From Desulfofundulus thermosubterraneus DSM 16057 (GTDB lineage Bacteria > Bacillota > Desulfotomaculia > Desulfotomaculales > Desulfovirgulaceae): a stretch of DNA of 63,913 nt. Where the stretch lies: positions 1 to 63,913 of the forward strand of contig NZ_FQZM01000021.1 in the NCBI RefSeq assembly GCF_900142025.1. The letters are read 5' to 3'. A program made the translations under genes and the position numbers. Under the pieces are notes generated by a model, which saw only the letters and a list, made by a program, of their open reading frames with translations, was not told the origin of the DNA and ran no database searches. Below, piece by piece: positions 32,451 to 41,189 of this stretch (positions are counted from its first letter, which is position 1; every line of letters begins with the position of its first letter).

Positions 32451-33736
32451 TACACCACCTCCACGTCTATCGCTTTTACCGAACCGCCCATGGTGGTCAG
32501 CGTGTCCTCCGCCCACTTCAAGACGGACCTGACGGCGGAATCGTACTCCCGCTGTATCTCCGGCCGGCACCGGTAGATTTCCCTGGCCGTGTATGCCAGG
32601 AGGGACGTCTCTTTCAGGAACGCCCTGACCCGCGACACGAAGAAAGCCGCGTCCTCTTCCAGCTTTTTTGCCTGGCCTTCAACTGTCTCTCTCAAGATCT
32701 CCTCCCGCTCGTTCAGCTCCCGGAGCCTCTCCCTGTAGGCGTCCCGCTCTTTCCGGAGCTTCTGGAGCTCGTTCAAGACCTTCTGCGGGACCACCTCTAC
32801 CACTTTTTCTTTTACCTCCGACTGTTTTGACGACATTTCGTCAAGCTGTCTTTTGAGCGCGTCTATTTGCCGCCTCGCCTCAGCCCGCTCGTGCTGGAGC
32901 TTTTCCCGGGTCTCTTCCAGTTCACGGCGGAGCCGCTCAGTCTCCAACCGGTCCCCGCTTTCCCGCAGAGCGCTCTGGAGGTCGGCTATGGTCCTGGTGA
33001 GTTCCCGCTCCCTGTTCTCCCAGAGGACTTCAACCTGCCGCTTTTCCGCCTTCAGGGCTTCCAGGGACCGCTGCAGTTCAGCGGCCCGCCTTTCGGCCTC
33101 CGCCCTGACCTCCGCCTCGATCTTCCGGCGGAGCTCTTTCGCTTCGGACTGTTTGAGCTCGGTAATGCTCTCCCCTAAAGCAACGAGCAGTTGTTCCTGC
33201 GTTTCTGAAGAAAGAAAAGCCAATTCGTAAGCCGCCGTTACATTCAACTTACCGGATTCCACCAAAGTCTGAAGTTCAGGGATAAGATCATTAAGTTTAT
33301 CAAGCCTCTCAAGTTTCCGCTTGTTCAAACCAACAGCTTGCGACAATTTGTCGCATCCACTTCCTGAATATTGGTTATTTCCTCGCTTTAACCCGTACTT
33401 TTCCTTCAACATCCTGACCAGCCTCGCCACCTGCATGTCGTTCAGCTGCCGCCTCAATAAGTTGTCCTTAATGAGCAAAGCTACCGCTTCGTCACTTTCA
33501 GGGTCCACGTCCCTGATGACCACCGGCACGTGGGTCAGGCCCACATGTTTCGCCGCCTCCAGCCGTAAATGACCGGCTAACACCGTATAGTCCAGCGCCA
33601 CCACCAGCGGGTTGATTATCCCGTTCTCCTTAATGTCCTCCACTAGCTCACTCCACAGCGGTTCCGGTAAACCCTCCGGAAAATACTCCTTGTTCTTCGG
33701 ATGGGGCTTGAGAAGATCAACTGGTACCTGGTTCAC
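32450..33736 (-). CDS. ParB/Spo0J-domain protein with long coiled coil
   Basis: 428 aa. The N-terminal ParB nuclease-like/CTPase fold reads VPVDLLKPHPKNKEYF, ENGIINPLVVALDYTVLAGH, LRLEAAKHVGLTHVPVVIRD, followed by NLLRRQLNDMQVARLVRMLK and a helix-turn-helix (CDKLSQAVGLNKRKLERLDK). Residues 190-330 form a strong coiled coil rich in E, R and L. The GTG start has GGAGGTGG upstream. There is no ParA directly beside it; the three ParA-like proteins of the tad locus lie 20 kb away. It could be an element-partition or regulatory protein. Confidence 0.85.
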   Translation of the reverse strand: MNQVPVDLLKPHPKNKEYFPEGLPEPLWSELVEDIKENGIINPLVVALDYTVLAGHLRLEAAKHVGLTHVPVVIRDVDPESDEAVALLIKDNLLRRQLNDMQVARLVRMLKEKYGLKRGNNQYSGSGCDKLSQAVGLNKRKLERLDKLNDLIPELQTLVESGKLNVTAAYELAFLSSETQEQLLVALGESITELKQSEAKELRRKIEAEVRAEAERRAAELQRSLEALKAEKRQVEVLWENRERELTRTIADLQSALRESGDRLETERLRRELEETREKLQHERAEARRQIDALKRQLDEMSSKQSEVKEKVVEVVPQKVLNELQKLRKERDAYRERLRELNEREEILRETVEGQAKKLEEDAAFFVSRVRAFLKETSLLAYTAREIYRCRPEIQREYDSAVRSVLKWAEDTLTTMGGSVKAIDVEVV

Positions 33737-33742
33737 GAAAAC

Positions 33743-33779
33743 CACCTCCAAAAAAAGGAAAGCCGGGCACATGCCCGGC
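33743..33779 (-). terminator. Intrinsic terminator directly before the ParB ribosome site
   Basis: GCCGGGCA-tc-TGCCCGGC-type stem (33762-33769 with 33772-33779) followed on the minus strand by TTCCTTTTTTT, then at once GGAGGTGG and the ParB GTG. No promoter fits between hairpin and ribosome site. Confidence 0.75.
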
Positions 33780-33785
33780 ACAGGC

Positions 33786-34184
33786 TTATTTCGCTTTCCG
33801 GCGCGCCAGCATCAGCCCCGCAGCCAGCCCCGCCCAGCTCCCGGCGAAAGCGAACCCCCACGCCCACGGCAGGCACGCGGGCCAGCCCGGCTCCAAACCC
33901 GCGAACCACGCCGCCGCGGGCACCAGGTACGACCCGGTCATCCCCAGCCAGACCGGGAGAGGGGACTTCGAAAAAGACCCGCCGCCGAGCCAGCCCGCAG
34001 GGAACCCCGCCAGGAAGAGGGCGGCCGCCAGCGCCAGGAGAGCTGCCGCGGCCTGCCTCTCGTCCGCGAAGTGGTCCCTGAAGCTGGAAAGCGGGACCAG
34101 CCACAGGCCGCCGCCGAACGCAGTCATACCCACCGCCGCCGCACCGAAAACCCTATCGTGTTTCTCGAGCCAGGGATCAGACAT
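33786..34184 (-). CDS. Small polytopic membrane protein
   Basis: 132 aa with about four hydrophobic segments (AAAVGMTAFGGGLWLVPL, AAAALLALAAALFLAGFPAG, GMTGSYLVPAAAWFAG, WGFAFAGSWAGLAAGLML) and a cytoplasmic RRKAK end. No family recognised. First of a run of membrane-protein genes leading up to ParB. Confidence 0.65.
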   Translation of the reverse strand: MSDPWLEKHDRVFGAAAVGMTAFGGGLWLVPLSSFRDHFADERQAAAALLALAAALFLAGFPAGWLGGGSFSKSPLPVWLGMTGSYLVPAAAWFAGLEPGWPACLPWAWGFAFAGSWAGLAAGLMLARRKAK

Positions 34185-34245
34185 TTTCTACACCCCCAAA
34201 AAAATACCGGCTGTTTTTTGTCGAAAGCTGCCTGCTGGTGGAGGT

Positions 34246-34929
34246 TCAGCAACCGTCCTGCCGTTCCCGCATCAGTTCCGGCAGGTCAGAGTGTACGAGC
34301 CGGAAGAACTCGTCCACGGCACCGGGTCTCTTGAAGATACAGCGCTCCTTCACAACCTCCACTGCGTCTACCGTACCGACAAATACCTTCAAAACCTGCT
34401 GCCCTTTTTCTTTGTCCTCGGCAACGAGCAAATAGGATGGCTCTTTCCACGCGTATTTGAGACAGTAACCGCTGATAACTCTGTCCCCGGACCATAACTT
34501 CAGGTAAGGCAGTACATCAGCAGCGTAGAACGTCTCCATCAGCTTTCTCACCAGGTCGTACTTTACAGACAATTTTTGCCCCTCGGTAAACGATTTGTTC
34601 ATACTTAGCCAGAACTTTCCAATTTTTTGGTTGATTTGCTTTAGATAGTGAAAAGCTGTTCCGGACAGCCAGGTTAAATATATCCCGATACCGATCCGCA
34701 CGAGGTCGGCAGCGTCAATCTTTCCTTCCTGCAGGAAGCTGAGGAACTTTTGCGGTTCAGCGAAGGTCCAGACCAGACCCGCCGGAAACATTATCAGGAC
34801 ACCTATTGCCGCGGCCAGGAGCCAGCCGCCGGGGGAAGCCAGTTCCCGGGTCCTTCCAGTAAGAAGGAGGTACAGCACTCCCGGCACCACCACAAACCAG
34901 AAAAACGTCCCGCCGACTACACCGCCCAT
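34246..34929 (-). CDS. Membrane protein, unknown family
   Basis: About 227 aa. Three transmembrane segments lie in the first 110 residues (GTFFWFVVVPGVLYLLLTG, GWLLAAAIGVLIMFPAGLVW, LVRIGIGIYLTWLSGTAF). A soluble C-terminal half follows (SYLLVAEDKEKGQQVLKVFV). ATG preferred over an upstream in-frame TTG because GGGGGGT lies before it. Function unknown. Confidence 0.65.
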   Translation of the reverse strand: MGGVVGGTFFWFVVVPGVLYLLLTGRTRELASPGGWLLAAAIGVLIMFPAGLVWTFAEPQKFLSFLQEGKIDAADLVRIGIGIYLTWLSGTAFHYLKQINQKIGKFWLSMNKSFTEGQKLSVKYDLVRKLMETFYAADVLPYLKLWSGDRVISGYCLKYAWKEPSYLLVAEDKEKGQQVLKVFVGTVDAVEVVKERCIFKRPGAVDEFFRLVHSDLPELMRERQDGC

Positions 34930-34955
34930 ACCGAGACCCCCCGCTCGATCTTTTC

Positions 34956-35240
34956 TCAAGGTTTCGTGAAATCCAGGACGGATTCCTTCGCCTCAAAATA
35001 GCCGAGCCTGTATTTGACGGCCACTCTCGGAGAGAAACAGCACGCCAGAAACACCGCAAACAGAGTGGCGGGAATGACAGCAAAGGGGAACAGCATTACA
35101 GCCGGCGGCGGGACAGAACCTCTAACGCCCACCATTACCAGGTCCGCGGCACACGAAAGGAAAAACTCGACCAACAGGACGCTCGCCGAGTGGCTTACGA
35201 CGCACAAAAACGCTCTCCACGCCAGCCTGACCCTGAACAT
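34956..35240 (-). CDS. Small membrane protein
   Basis: 94 aa, starting MFRVRLAWRAFLCVVSHSAS with GGGGGTG upstream, and two hydrophobic segments. It ends 27 bp before the next membrane-protein gene. No known family. Confidence 0.6.
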   Translation of the reverse strand: MFRVRLAWRAFLCVVSHSASVLLVEFFLSCAADLVMVGVRGSVPPPAVMLFPFAVIPATLFAVFLACCFSPRVAVKYRLGYFEAKESVLDFTKP

Positions 35241-35303
35241 AGAAACACCCCCCAGGTATCTTCCTGAAAAGAGAAAACCCGGCATCCGAACGCCGGTGAC
35301 AGC

Positions 35304-35414
35304 TCAACCGTTCCCGTCCGCTACCGAAACAACGTATGAGCACAAACCGAGGGCCAGAAATACCGTGACAACGGCATCGCACAGAATAACAATCTCGTTC
35401 CGGACTAATTTCAC
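35304..35414 (-). CDS. 36-aa single-span membrane peptide
   Basis: GTG start with a strong GGAGGTGG ribosome site. The product MKLVRNEIVILCDAVVTVFL continues ALGLCSYVVSVADGNG. One membrane helix spans nearly the whole peptide. A terminator hairpin follows the stop (CCGGC...GCCGG at 35279-35296), and another lies directly before the ribosome site, marking this as a discrete small gene. Confidence 0.55.
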   Translation of the reverse strand: MKLVRNEIVILCDAVVTVFLALGLCSYVVSVADGNG

Positions 35415-35427
35415 CCAAAACCACCTC

Positions 35428-35455
35428 CGAAAAAAAGAGCCGGGTTGCTCCCGGC
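35428..35455 (-). terminator. Intrinsic terminator
   Basis: GCCGGG-ttgct-CCCGGC with seven T on the minus strand, immediately followed by the ribosome site of the 36-aa gene. It ends the phosphodiester glycosidase-like gene. Confidence 0.8.
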
Positions 35456-35476
35456 CCTTCAAGACCCGCTGCCTGC

Positions 35477-36889
35477 CTACGAAGCAGGGACGAACAGCAG
35501 GGCGTTGCTTATCCTGCGGCCCGGAGTGGTGAGGTAGCGGCCTTTGTAGTAAAGCCCCGACGACGCCCCGCCGTCGAGGTTCATGGCGTCCACGGCGCCC
35601 AGTTCTTTCATAACCGACGCAAGCTGCCTGATGGTCGCGCCGGGTACCGTCACCAGTAAAATGCTGCCGTCGGGTTTCACGCCGATGGCGCTCCTCGCTC
35701 CCCCGCCCGTTAAGATCTTGGCGCTGGTGAATCCTTCGCCCGCCGGGTCGACGGTGATACGGCCCCCGGCCAGAAGCCTGGGTCCGGCACCCACGGCAGT
35801 AACTACGTCCGACCAGTCCAGCCTGCTGCCGTCCTTGTCCTCAAAGACTACCCGGTAGCTGACGCTCTTCCCCGGTTCGAAACGGTCCCGCAGGTACTGT
35901 TCCGAACCGGTGAGGTTGACCACGAAACCGTCGCCAGGGATCGTCACGTCCTGGTTTTCCACCACCCTGACCACTTTCCCGCCGGAAACCACCACCGAGG
36001 TGCCGTAAGCGAATCCCAGGGAACTGCCGCGTTCGCGGGTGTAGATGTACGCCGCGCTGCCGCCCGGGCTCGGCGTCCTGTTGAAACCGTAGGCGTACCA
36101 GTTGTTAGGCCATTCATAAGAACCACCTGTGCCGCCCTCAACTTTTATGCGCACCGTATCCATCTTAACCCGGCCATCGGAAGTTATCCCCGCCACGGAG
36201 CCGACATTGCCCACATGCACGACCTTCCCGTCCCTGATGATGGTGCCCCACGGTTCGGGTATGCCGCCATACGCTTCGAAAAAGGTGCCGTTGATGGCGG
36301 CCACCGCACCGTAGCGCTTCGCCATCGAAGCCAGGTCTTCCGTCGCGCCTATCCTGTCGTGGGCAAGTGCGACCACGGCCCTGACGGGAGCACCGGGCGG
36401 GATCTCCACTACCGTCGCCCTGATATTCCCGACCTGGCGGGAGTACTGTTTGATACCAGCACTCCCGCCGCTGGACACCTTTACCTGAACAACCTTACCG
36501 TCCAGGCTGACGGCAGCAGTGCCGGTCTTTTCGTCCCAGCTCACTTTTGCCCCGAAAGCCTCGGAAACGAAGCGCAGGGGCACGTAGGTAATGCCGCCGA
36601 CCTCGCGGGGCGGCACGTCCAGGAAAGTTTCTTTCCCCGCTACCCTGGCACGGCTCGAACCTGCCTTCAGGGAAATAACCCTGTCCCCTTTTTGAACCGT
36701 GATGGATCGTTCGGGACCGTCCCACGCTACCGCTGCACCGAGGGCTTCCAGCACACCCCGGAGGGGCACCAGGACGCGGTCCTGTACCTTAATCCCCCTG
36801 TATGCCGTGCCCGCCCCAGCGAGGCCGGGCAGGATCAACAGGGCAACCAGTACCACAAACAGAGCTGCCATTACGGGCGATCTGCGCAT
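35477..36889 (-). CDS. Exported phosphodiester glycosidase-like (NAGPA/DUF2233) protein with stalk domain
   Basis: 470 aa. Signal peptide MAALFVVLVALLILPGLAGA. A stalk domain spans residues 28-135 (DRVLVPLRGVLEALGAAVAW, GITYVPLRFVSEAFGAKVSW). The NAGPA domain spans 160-470: AAINGTFFEAYGGIPEPWGT, GFVVNLTG, AVGAGPRLL, RSAIGVKPDGSILLVTV and the C-terminal AMNLDGGASSGLYYKGR. NAGPA-type enzymes cleave sugar phosphodiesters, often in wall or spore polysaccharide. The ATG has GGGGAGGGGAAAGGA before it. Confidence 0.9.
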   Translation of the reverse strand: MRRSPVMAALFVVLVALLILPGLAGAGTAYRGIKVQDRVLVPLRGVLEALGAAVAWDGPERSITVQKGDRVISLKAGSSRARVAGKETFLDVPPREVGGITYVPLRFVSEAFGAKVSWDEKTGTAAVSLDGKVVQVKVSSGGSAGIKQYSRQVGNIRATVVEIPPGAPVRAVVALAHDRIGATEDLASMAKRYGAVAAINGTFFEAYGGIPEPWGTIIRDGKVVHVGNVGSVAGITSDGRVKMDTVRIKVEGGTGGSYEWPNNWYAYGFNRTPSPGGSAAYIYTRERGSSLGFAYGTSVVVSGGKVVRVVENQDVTIPGDGFVVNLTGSEQYLRDRFEPGKSVSYRVVFEDKDGSRLDWSDVVTAVGAGPRLLAGGRITVDPAGEGFTSAKILTGGGARSAIGVKPDGSILLVTVPGATIRQLASVMKELGAVDAMNLDGGASSGLYYKGRYLTTPGRRISNALLFVPAS

Positions 36890-37031
36890 TTCCTTTCCCC
36901 TCCCCTGAACAATACATGGCTGGGTATATTTTCTTCCCCAGAAACCGGAATCCTGCCGGGGTGTTCTATTCCGTCTGCCAGTGCACCGCCGGTACCCTGT
37001 CCTCCGAGATGCCACTCCAAGACACATTCCT

Positions 37032-37280
37032 TCATTCCCTTTCCTCTAAATCTGTGAAAAAGGACAATAAAACAGGAATTATTGTAAATACACTGAATAT
37101 TGTCAGCCAAATGAAGCTTAAGTGTTTTTCTGTATGCGCTTCTATTAAAGTACATATTGCAATACAGGCAAGCATCATTGTGAAAGGAGCCAGGTCCGTG
37201 TATGTTCCCCCGTCTCCGGTAATCAAACTCAAAAGGGACCCGCTCTTTTTTCTTATGCTTTTTGCTGCGATCAGTCTCAC
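37032..37280 (-). CDS. Small two-span membrane protein
   Basis: 82 aa from a GTG preceded by AAAGGAG. A basic N-terminus (LIAAKSIRKKSG) is followed by two hydrophobic segments (TMMLACIAICTLIEA, FIWLTIFSVFTIIPVLLSFF) and an acidic end. It follows the prepilin peptidase gene by 23 bp and is likely its operon partner. Unknown function. Confidence 0.6.
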   Translation of the reverse strand: MRLIAAKSIRKKSGSLLSLITGDGGTYTDLAPFTMMLACIAICTLIEAHTEKHLSFIWLTIFSVFTIIPVLLSFFTDLEERE

Positions 37281-37303
37281 TGGATTTCTGCTCCTTTCTG
37301 TAC

Positions 37304-38035
37304 CTACCTGTTTAAGTACCAGTTGACCGCTGCCTGGCCCCATAGTGCCGATGCCAGCATACCCGCCGCCAGGAACGGCCCGAACACCATAGCGTCTTTC
37401 CTGCCTTTTTTCCCGCTGGCAAGCAGTGCTGTCCCTACCAGGCCGCCCAGGATAAACGCGACCATTACGGCCAGGACATTGTTCCACCCCAGAAATAACC
37501 CGGTGGCGAACGCCAGCTTGATGTCCCCACCGCCCACGCCGCCTTTCGTGGTTACAGCCAGAAAGTACAGGAATGCCGCCGGGATTAATGCCCCCAGCAG
37601 GACAGCCGCAGGGTCGGCCCCCAATGCCAGGTCCAGGACAGCGCCGGAAACGACCGCAAAGACTATTACTTTATCTGGAATGAGCATGTGTTCTATGTCG
37701 GTGAAGGTCACCACGACCAGCACGCAGGCCAGAACCATATATTTCAGCAGGGCCGAACTAATACCGAAACGCAGGAACAAAGATGCGAACAGCAGGCCGG
37801 TAAGCAGCTCCACCAGAGGGTACCGCAGACTTATTTTCGCCCCGCATTGCCGGCACCGGCCCTTCAGCCATACATAGCTCAACACCGGTACAAGTTCTAC
37901 CGGGGCCAACCTGCGGCCGCACGCCGGACAGCGGGAACCGGGGAAAAAGACCGACTCTCCCCGCGGCACCCGGTGGATGACCACGTTCAGAAAACTGCCG
38001 GCAAACAGGCCGGACAGAAAGAAAATCGCCGTCAA
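37304..38035 (-). CDS. Type IV prepilin peptidase (PilD/GspO type)
   Basis: About 243 aa. An N-terminal membrane helix leads into FAGSFLNVVIHRVPRGESVF and a zinc motif of two Cys pairs (CPAC, CRQC). The aspartyl protease motifs are FTDIEHMLIPD and GVGGGDIKL. Such enzymes cut and N-methylate type IV prepilins. A second, minimal peptidase (TadV type) is encoded at 46 kb. The start is uncertain: TTG at 38035 directly follows the upstream stop, while GTG at 38065 would overlap the previous gene by 28 bp. Confidence 0.9.
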   Translation of the reverse strand: MTAIFFLSGLFAGSFLNVVIHRVPRGESVFFPGSRCPACGRRLAPVELVPVLSYVWLKGRCRQCGAKISLRYPLVELLTGLLFASLFLRFGISSALLKYMVLACVLVVVTFTDIEHMLIPDKVIVFAVVSGAVLDLALGADPAAVLLGALIPAAFLYFLAVTTKGGVGGGDIKLAFATGLFLGWNNVLAVMVAFILGGLVGTALLASGKKGRKDAMVFGPFLAAGMLASALWGQAAVNWYLNR

Positions 38036-38037
38036 AC

Positions 38038-38265
38038 TTATGTTCCGTTCCCTCCTTTGCACCAAAAATATACCAAAAGTACTATAGTGTTAAGTAAGAG
38101 ATATACTGCCAGTATCAAAACTGGAGAGATATTTCCGCAATAGATGTACATTGATATAAAACATAAAATCAACTCAACCAGAATGGCTACATAGTCCAAC
38201 ATTTCCGTCCTTGTTGTTGGCATAAAATATTCGAGTATCCTCTTGCCAATTTTATTTCTTGACAT
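38038..38265 (-). CDS. Small membrane protein
   Basis: 75 aa, MSRNKIGKRILEYFMPTTRT then two hydrophobic helices (MLDYVAILVELILCFISMYI, LILAVYLLLNTIVLLVYF). AAGGAG lies upstream of the ATG, rather far at 13 nt. It sits between the HerA-type ATPase and the prepilin peptidase genes in one operon. No recognised family. Confidence 0.55.
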   Translation of the reverse strand: MSRNKIGKRILEYFMPTTRTEMLDYVAILVELILCFISMYIYCGNISPVLILAVYLLLNTIVLLVYFWCKGGNGT

Positions 38266-38282
38266 GATCTTACTGTTACTCC

Positions 38283-39674
38283 TTAATACGTTAATTCTCG
38301 GAGGATGCCGCAATTACAATTATCTTTCTGCGCCTGACCGTTTCGCACATTCCTCAATTCCCTCACCCTCACCACCACTGCATGCCTGACCGTCTCGTAC
38401 GTCCCCGACAGGAGGCACGTCCCGCGGGGGAATTTCGGTATGCCCCGCAGCATGGCCGGGGTGGCGTCCGCCCTGATGCCGTGCAGGGCTTCCAGCTGGT
38501 CCGGCTCGATGGCGAAGACCGCCCGCGTGTTGCACTGGCTGATTATCTTCCGGTCTATGTCCAGGGGGTTCTGGGTGATCAGCACCGTGCATATCCCGTA
38601 GTGCCGCCCGATGCGCACGCATTCCCTGATCACCTGCTTGCACGGGGTCTCGCTGTCGAAGGGTACCAGCAGGTGCGCCTCGTCCAGAAATATCACAAAC
38701 TGCGGTATTTTCCCCGCCAGACGCAGCCTCTGGAGCTCCCGCAGGGTGGCCCCCACAACAAGCTGGAGCTGGAGGAGGTCCAGGGAAGAGCAGTCCACCG
38801 CCACGGGTTTCCCGGTCTTGAGAAGTGCTGCCCAGTCCAAATTGCGCCCCATCGTCCCCAGGAAACGGTGCCTCCTGATCGACGCCTCCACGCGGGACAT
38901 AGCCACCCGGAACTCGTACCCGGTCAGCCTCAAAGCGTGCATGCCGTCCTGCTCCATCTGCTTTAAAAGGTCGGTCAGCGTGAATGTCTTCCTGCGGCCC
39001 GCATCTATCTCCTTCTGCAGCGCGGCAAACGAAAAGGCGAACAGGTCATAGCCCGGCGTCCCCTCCAGGGCGGCCACCATCTGCACGGCTTCCTCCGTGG
39101 TCAGCGACGACAGCGGCACGGTGTAGTCCACACCCGGGCGTACCACCGCGCCGCCGAGGGCCTTAACATGCTCCAGGTAGTCCGCCTGGGAGTCCATCGC
39201 GACGGCGGGCACCTGCAGTCCCGCCAGTTCTTCCATCAGCACGCTGGCGAAGTACGATTTCCCGGAACCGGTGGTGCCCCCGACGAAGATGTGCCGGAGT
39301 AGTACATCCGGCCGGAGGCACACGTCCACGTCCCCGGCGCGGCCCACGTGCAGGGATTTCGCGGGGTCCATATCGAAACCCAGCGCACGGGCGACCACTC
39401 CGGGAGAGGGTTCGTACACCTCCGCGCCCGGTACGGCCGTCTCCCGGGGGGCGAAGAATGTCACTTCGCTGCCGCCTGTTTCCCCGCGCCGGAGGACGCT
39501 GACCTCGTAGATTATGTTATTTGGAGACTCGGTTTTCGCCCCGGTCACCCGCCCGAACAAGAAAGCATTTCCATTGAGAGGCGTCACCACGAAGCTGTCA
39601 GAAAGGACCCTCAGCGCGGACCGGAACTTAAAAGTATCATAGGTGGCTGAAAGCACTATGCCGAGTGCAGGCAC
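38283..39674 (-). CDS. HerA/DUF87-type ATPase
   Basis: 463 aa. An N-terminal HAS-barrel-like region is followed at about residue 125 by IFVGGTTGSGKSYFASVLME (Walker A), AVAMDSQADYL, FVIFLDEAHLLVP (Walker B), CVRIGRHYGICTVLITQNP (sensor/arginine region) and NTRAVFAIEPDQLEAL. This is the HerA/VirB4/TraG-like superfamily that pumps or unwinds DNA or drives secretion. No NurA gene is adjacent. The GTG start follows AAGGAG. Its place between pilus and partition genes is unusual. Confidence 0.85.
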   Translation of the reverse strand: MPALGIVLSATYDTFKFRSALRVLSDSFVVTPLNGNAFLFGRVTGAKTESPNNIIYEVSVLRRGETGGSEVTFFAPRETAVPGAEVYEPSPGVVARALGFDMDPAKSLHVGRAGDVDVCLRPDVLLRHIFVGGTTGSGKSYFASVLMEELAGLQVPAVAMDSQADYLEHVKALGGAVVRPGVDYTVPLSSLTTEEAVQMVAALEGTPGYDLFAFSFAALQKEIDAGRRKTFTLTDLLKQMEQDGMHALRLTGYEFRVAMSRVEASIRRHRFLGTMGRNLDWAALLKTGKPVAVDCSSLDLLQLQLVVGATLRELQRLRLAGKIPQFVIFLDEAHLLVPFDSETPCKQVIRECVRIGRHYGICTVLITQNPLDIDRKIISQCNTRAVFAIEPDQLEALHGIRADATPAMLRGIPKFPRGTCLLSGTYETVRHAVVVRVRELRNVRNGQAQKDNCNCGILRELTY

Positions 39675-40090
39675 AAACAACCATCTCCTTCCCGAAAAAA
39701 CAAAAAGGGCCGGGGTTCCCGGCACTCCAATCAACTACCGCTCTAGTTTCGCGCGCACCGGATACAGGTACCTCCTAATTGTTTCATAACCTTTCATTAG
39801 ATTCATTCAGACAGGCTTTTTGCTTTCGCTAAACTCACCGCATACAGCATTGCGGATACTTTACCGGGATATGACAGTTGCCCTACACACCGCGATGAAC
39901 AGGATACCCAGCGGGAATACGATTATAAGATGGCCGCGGGAAGACCCGCCCCCTTCAAGGGGCGGGGTGAAAGTGGCTTACTTCATTCTCTCGCTTTGCT
40001 CTGGGTAAGGGGAGGAACAGGCTGCATTTTCATGCCTGGTATCGTCTGTCAATTAGAAAGCAATAAGGCCGGGTTATCCCCGGCCCTCCG
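39675..40090. other. 415-bp intergenic region with terminators and a TnpB-type hairpin
   Basis: Two minus-strand terminators border it (39707-39723, GCCGGG-gtt-CCCGGC; 40067-40085, GGCCGGG...CCCGGCC). Between them, CCCGCCCC-cttcaa-GGGGCGGG at 39945-39966 resembles hairpins found at ends of IS200/IS605 TnpB elements. The rest has no gene; it could be the footprint of a lost TnpB element or a structured RNA. Confidence 0.5.
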
Positions 40091-40603
40091 TTACTGCTTC
40101 TGTTGTTGCCCCTGCGGCTGTCCCTGCTGTTGTTGACCTTGCTGTTGTCCCTGAACCGGCGGCTCCTGCGGAGGCTGCGGCCCCTGCTCCCCCGGCCTCA
40201 GTTCCCGGTGCAGTGCCAGCGCCTGGCCGTCCTTGTAGAGCACGTCCACATAGTCGCCCTGCTTGAACCACTTCGTCAGGTCGAGTTTCTCACCCGGTTT
40301 GTTCACGAAACCCATCCCGATCTGCACCGAGGTGTACTCGGTGGTCCTGGCCGTGATGGTCTTGCCGATGTCGCCGCCGCCTTTATCGACCTTCAGGGTC
40401 AGCCTGTCGGGTTCAACGGATACAACCTCCCCGTGCCGAACCATTTTGTTCAGTTCCTCCTCCTGCTTCTTCGCCATCTCCTGGGCCTTCACCTTCGGGG
40501 CGTAGACGAATTTGTAGTACCCGCCCCCGAAACCTCCGGCGAACCCCACCAGCAGGGACGCGATGACGATGACCGCTAAAACGCTCCTGCGCAAGTACAG
40601 CAA
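40091..40603 (-). CDS. Single-span membrane protein with Gln-rich tail
   Basis: 170 aa from a TTG preceded by GAGGGGG. One N-terminal membrane helix (VLAVIVIASLLVGFAGGFGG), a short coiled coil (KVKAQEMAKKQEEELNKMVR), a small beta domain (VVSVEPDRLTLKVDKGGGDI) and a PQ/Q-rich tail at 140-170. The form suggests a pilus-assembly or secretion accessory protein. No family recognised. Confidence 0.6.
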   Translation of the reverse strand: MLYLRRSVLAVIVIASLLVGFAGGFGGGYYKFVYAPKVKAQEMAKKQEEELNKMVRHGEVVSVEPDRLTLKVDKGGGDIGKTITARTTEYTSVQIGMGFVNKPGEKLDLTKWFKQGDYVDVLYKDGQALALHRELRPGEQGPQPPQEPPVQGQQQGQQQQGQPQGQQQKQ

Positions 40604-40628
40604 TCGGCATTCCCCCTCATTTAATTTT

Positions 40629-41189
40629 TCAGGCGGCAATCCTTTTTGCCGCCCAGACTATTTCCAGCAGTGCAGGTGTGACGTACACTTCCACCAGGGC
40701 CGCCAGCGCCAGCGGAACGGCAAGGTATTTTGCTCCGTTCAACAGCCTCTCTTTCAGCGTCCCGCGAACGGCCAGCACGCACGCCGCCACCAGCGCGGGA
40801 ATCTCTATCACCCCGTGGGGCACGAAATAAAGTGCCGCTTCGCTCCAGGGCGTACCGGAAGACACCGTATCGCCGTACACCGCCCCAAGGACCAGAGCAT
40901 TGACGGCCAATACGAAAGCCGGGAACGCCCCGAAAAGCCGTTTTCCGAAGGTGAGAACCAGCACCGCCACCAGGGCGTTCTTGACGAATATCGCCAGCGC
41001 GAGGATTGCGGGCAGGTTGCCGCCCGCTTTCTCAACCGCACCGACAGCGGCGACGGAAGCATTGACCGACGGCATCAGTACCGCTAATATCCGGTGGTGG
41101 AGTATATACCCCACCGCGAGAAAGATAACAAAAACGGCACTGTAGAGAGCAACATAACCGGGCAGACGGTGCTTAAACAACGGCACCAT
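40629..41189 (-). CDS. SpoIIM/DUF95-type membrane protein
   Basis: 186 aa with about five transmembrane helices and the SpoIIM-family ending AVPLALAALVEVYVTPALLE, plus NALVLGAVYG and LYFVPHGVIEIPAL inside. SpoIIM with SpoIID/SpoIIP drives engulfment in sporulation, but stand-alone relatives are frequent in mobile and pilus loci. The start overlaps the end of the preceding gene, so the two are coupled. A TTG three codons downstream is an alternative start. Confidence 0.85.
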   Translation of the reverse strand: MVPLFKHRLPGYVALYSAVFVIFLAVGYILHHRILAVLMPSVNASVAAVGAVEKAGGNLPAILALAIFVKNALVAVLVLTFGKRLFGAFPAFVLAVNALVLGAVYGDTVSSGTPWSEAALYFVPHGVIEIPALVAACVLAVRGTLKERLLNGAKYLAVPLALAALVEVYVTPALLEIVWAAKRIAA

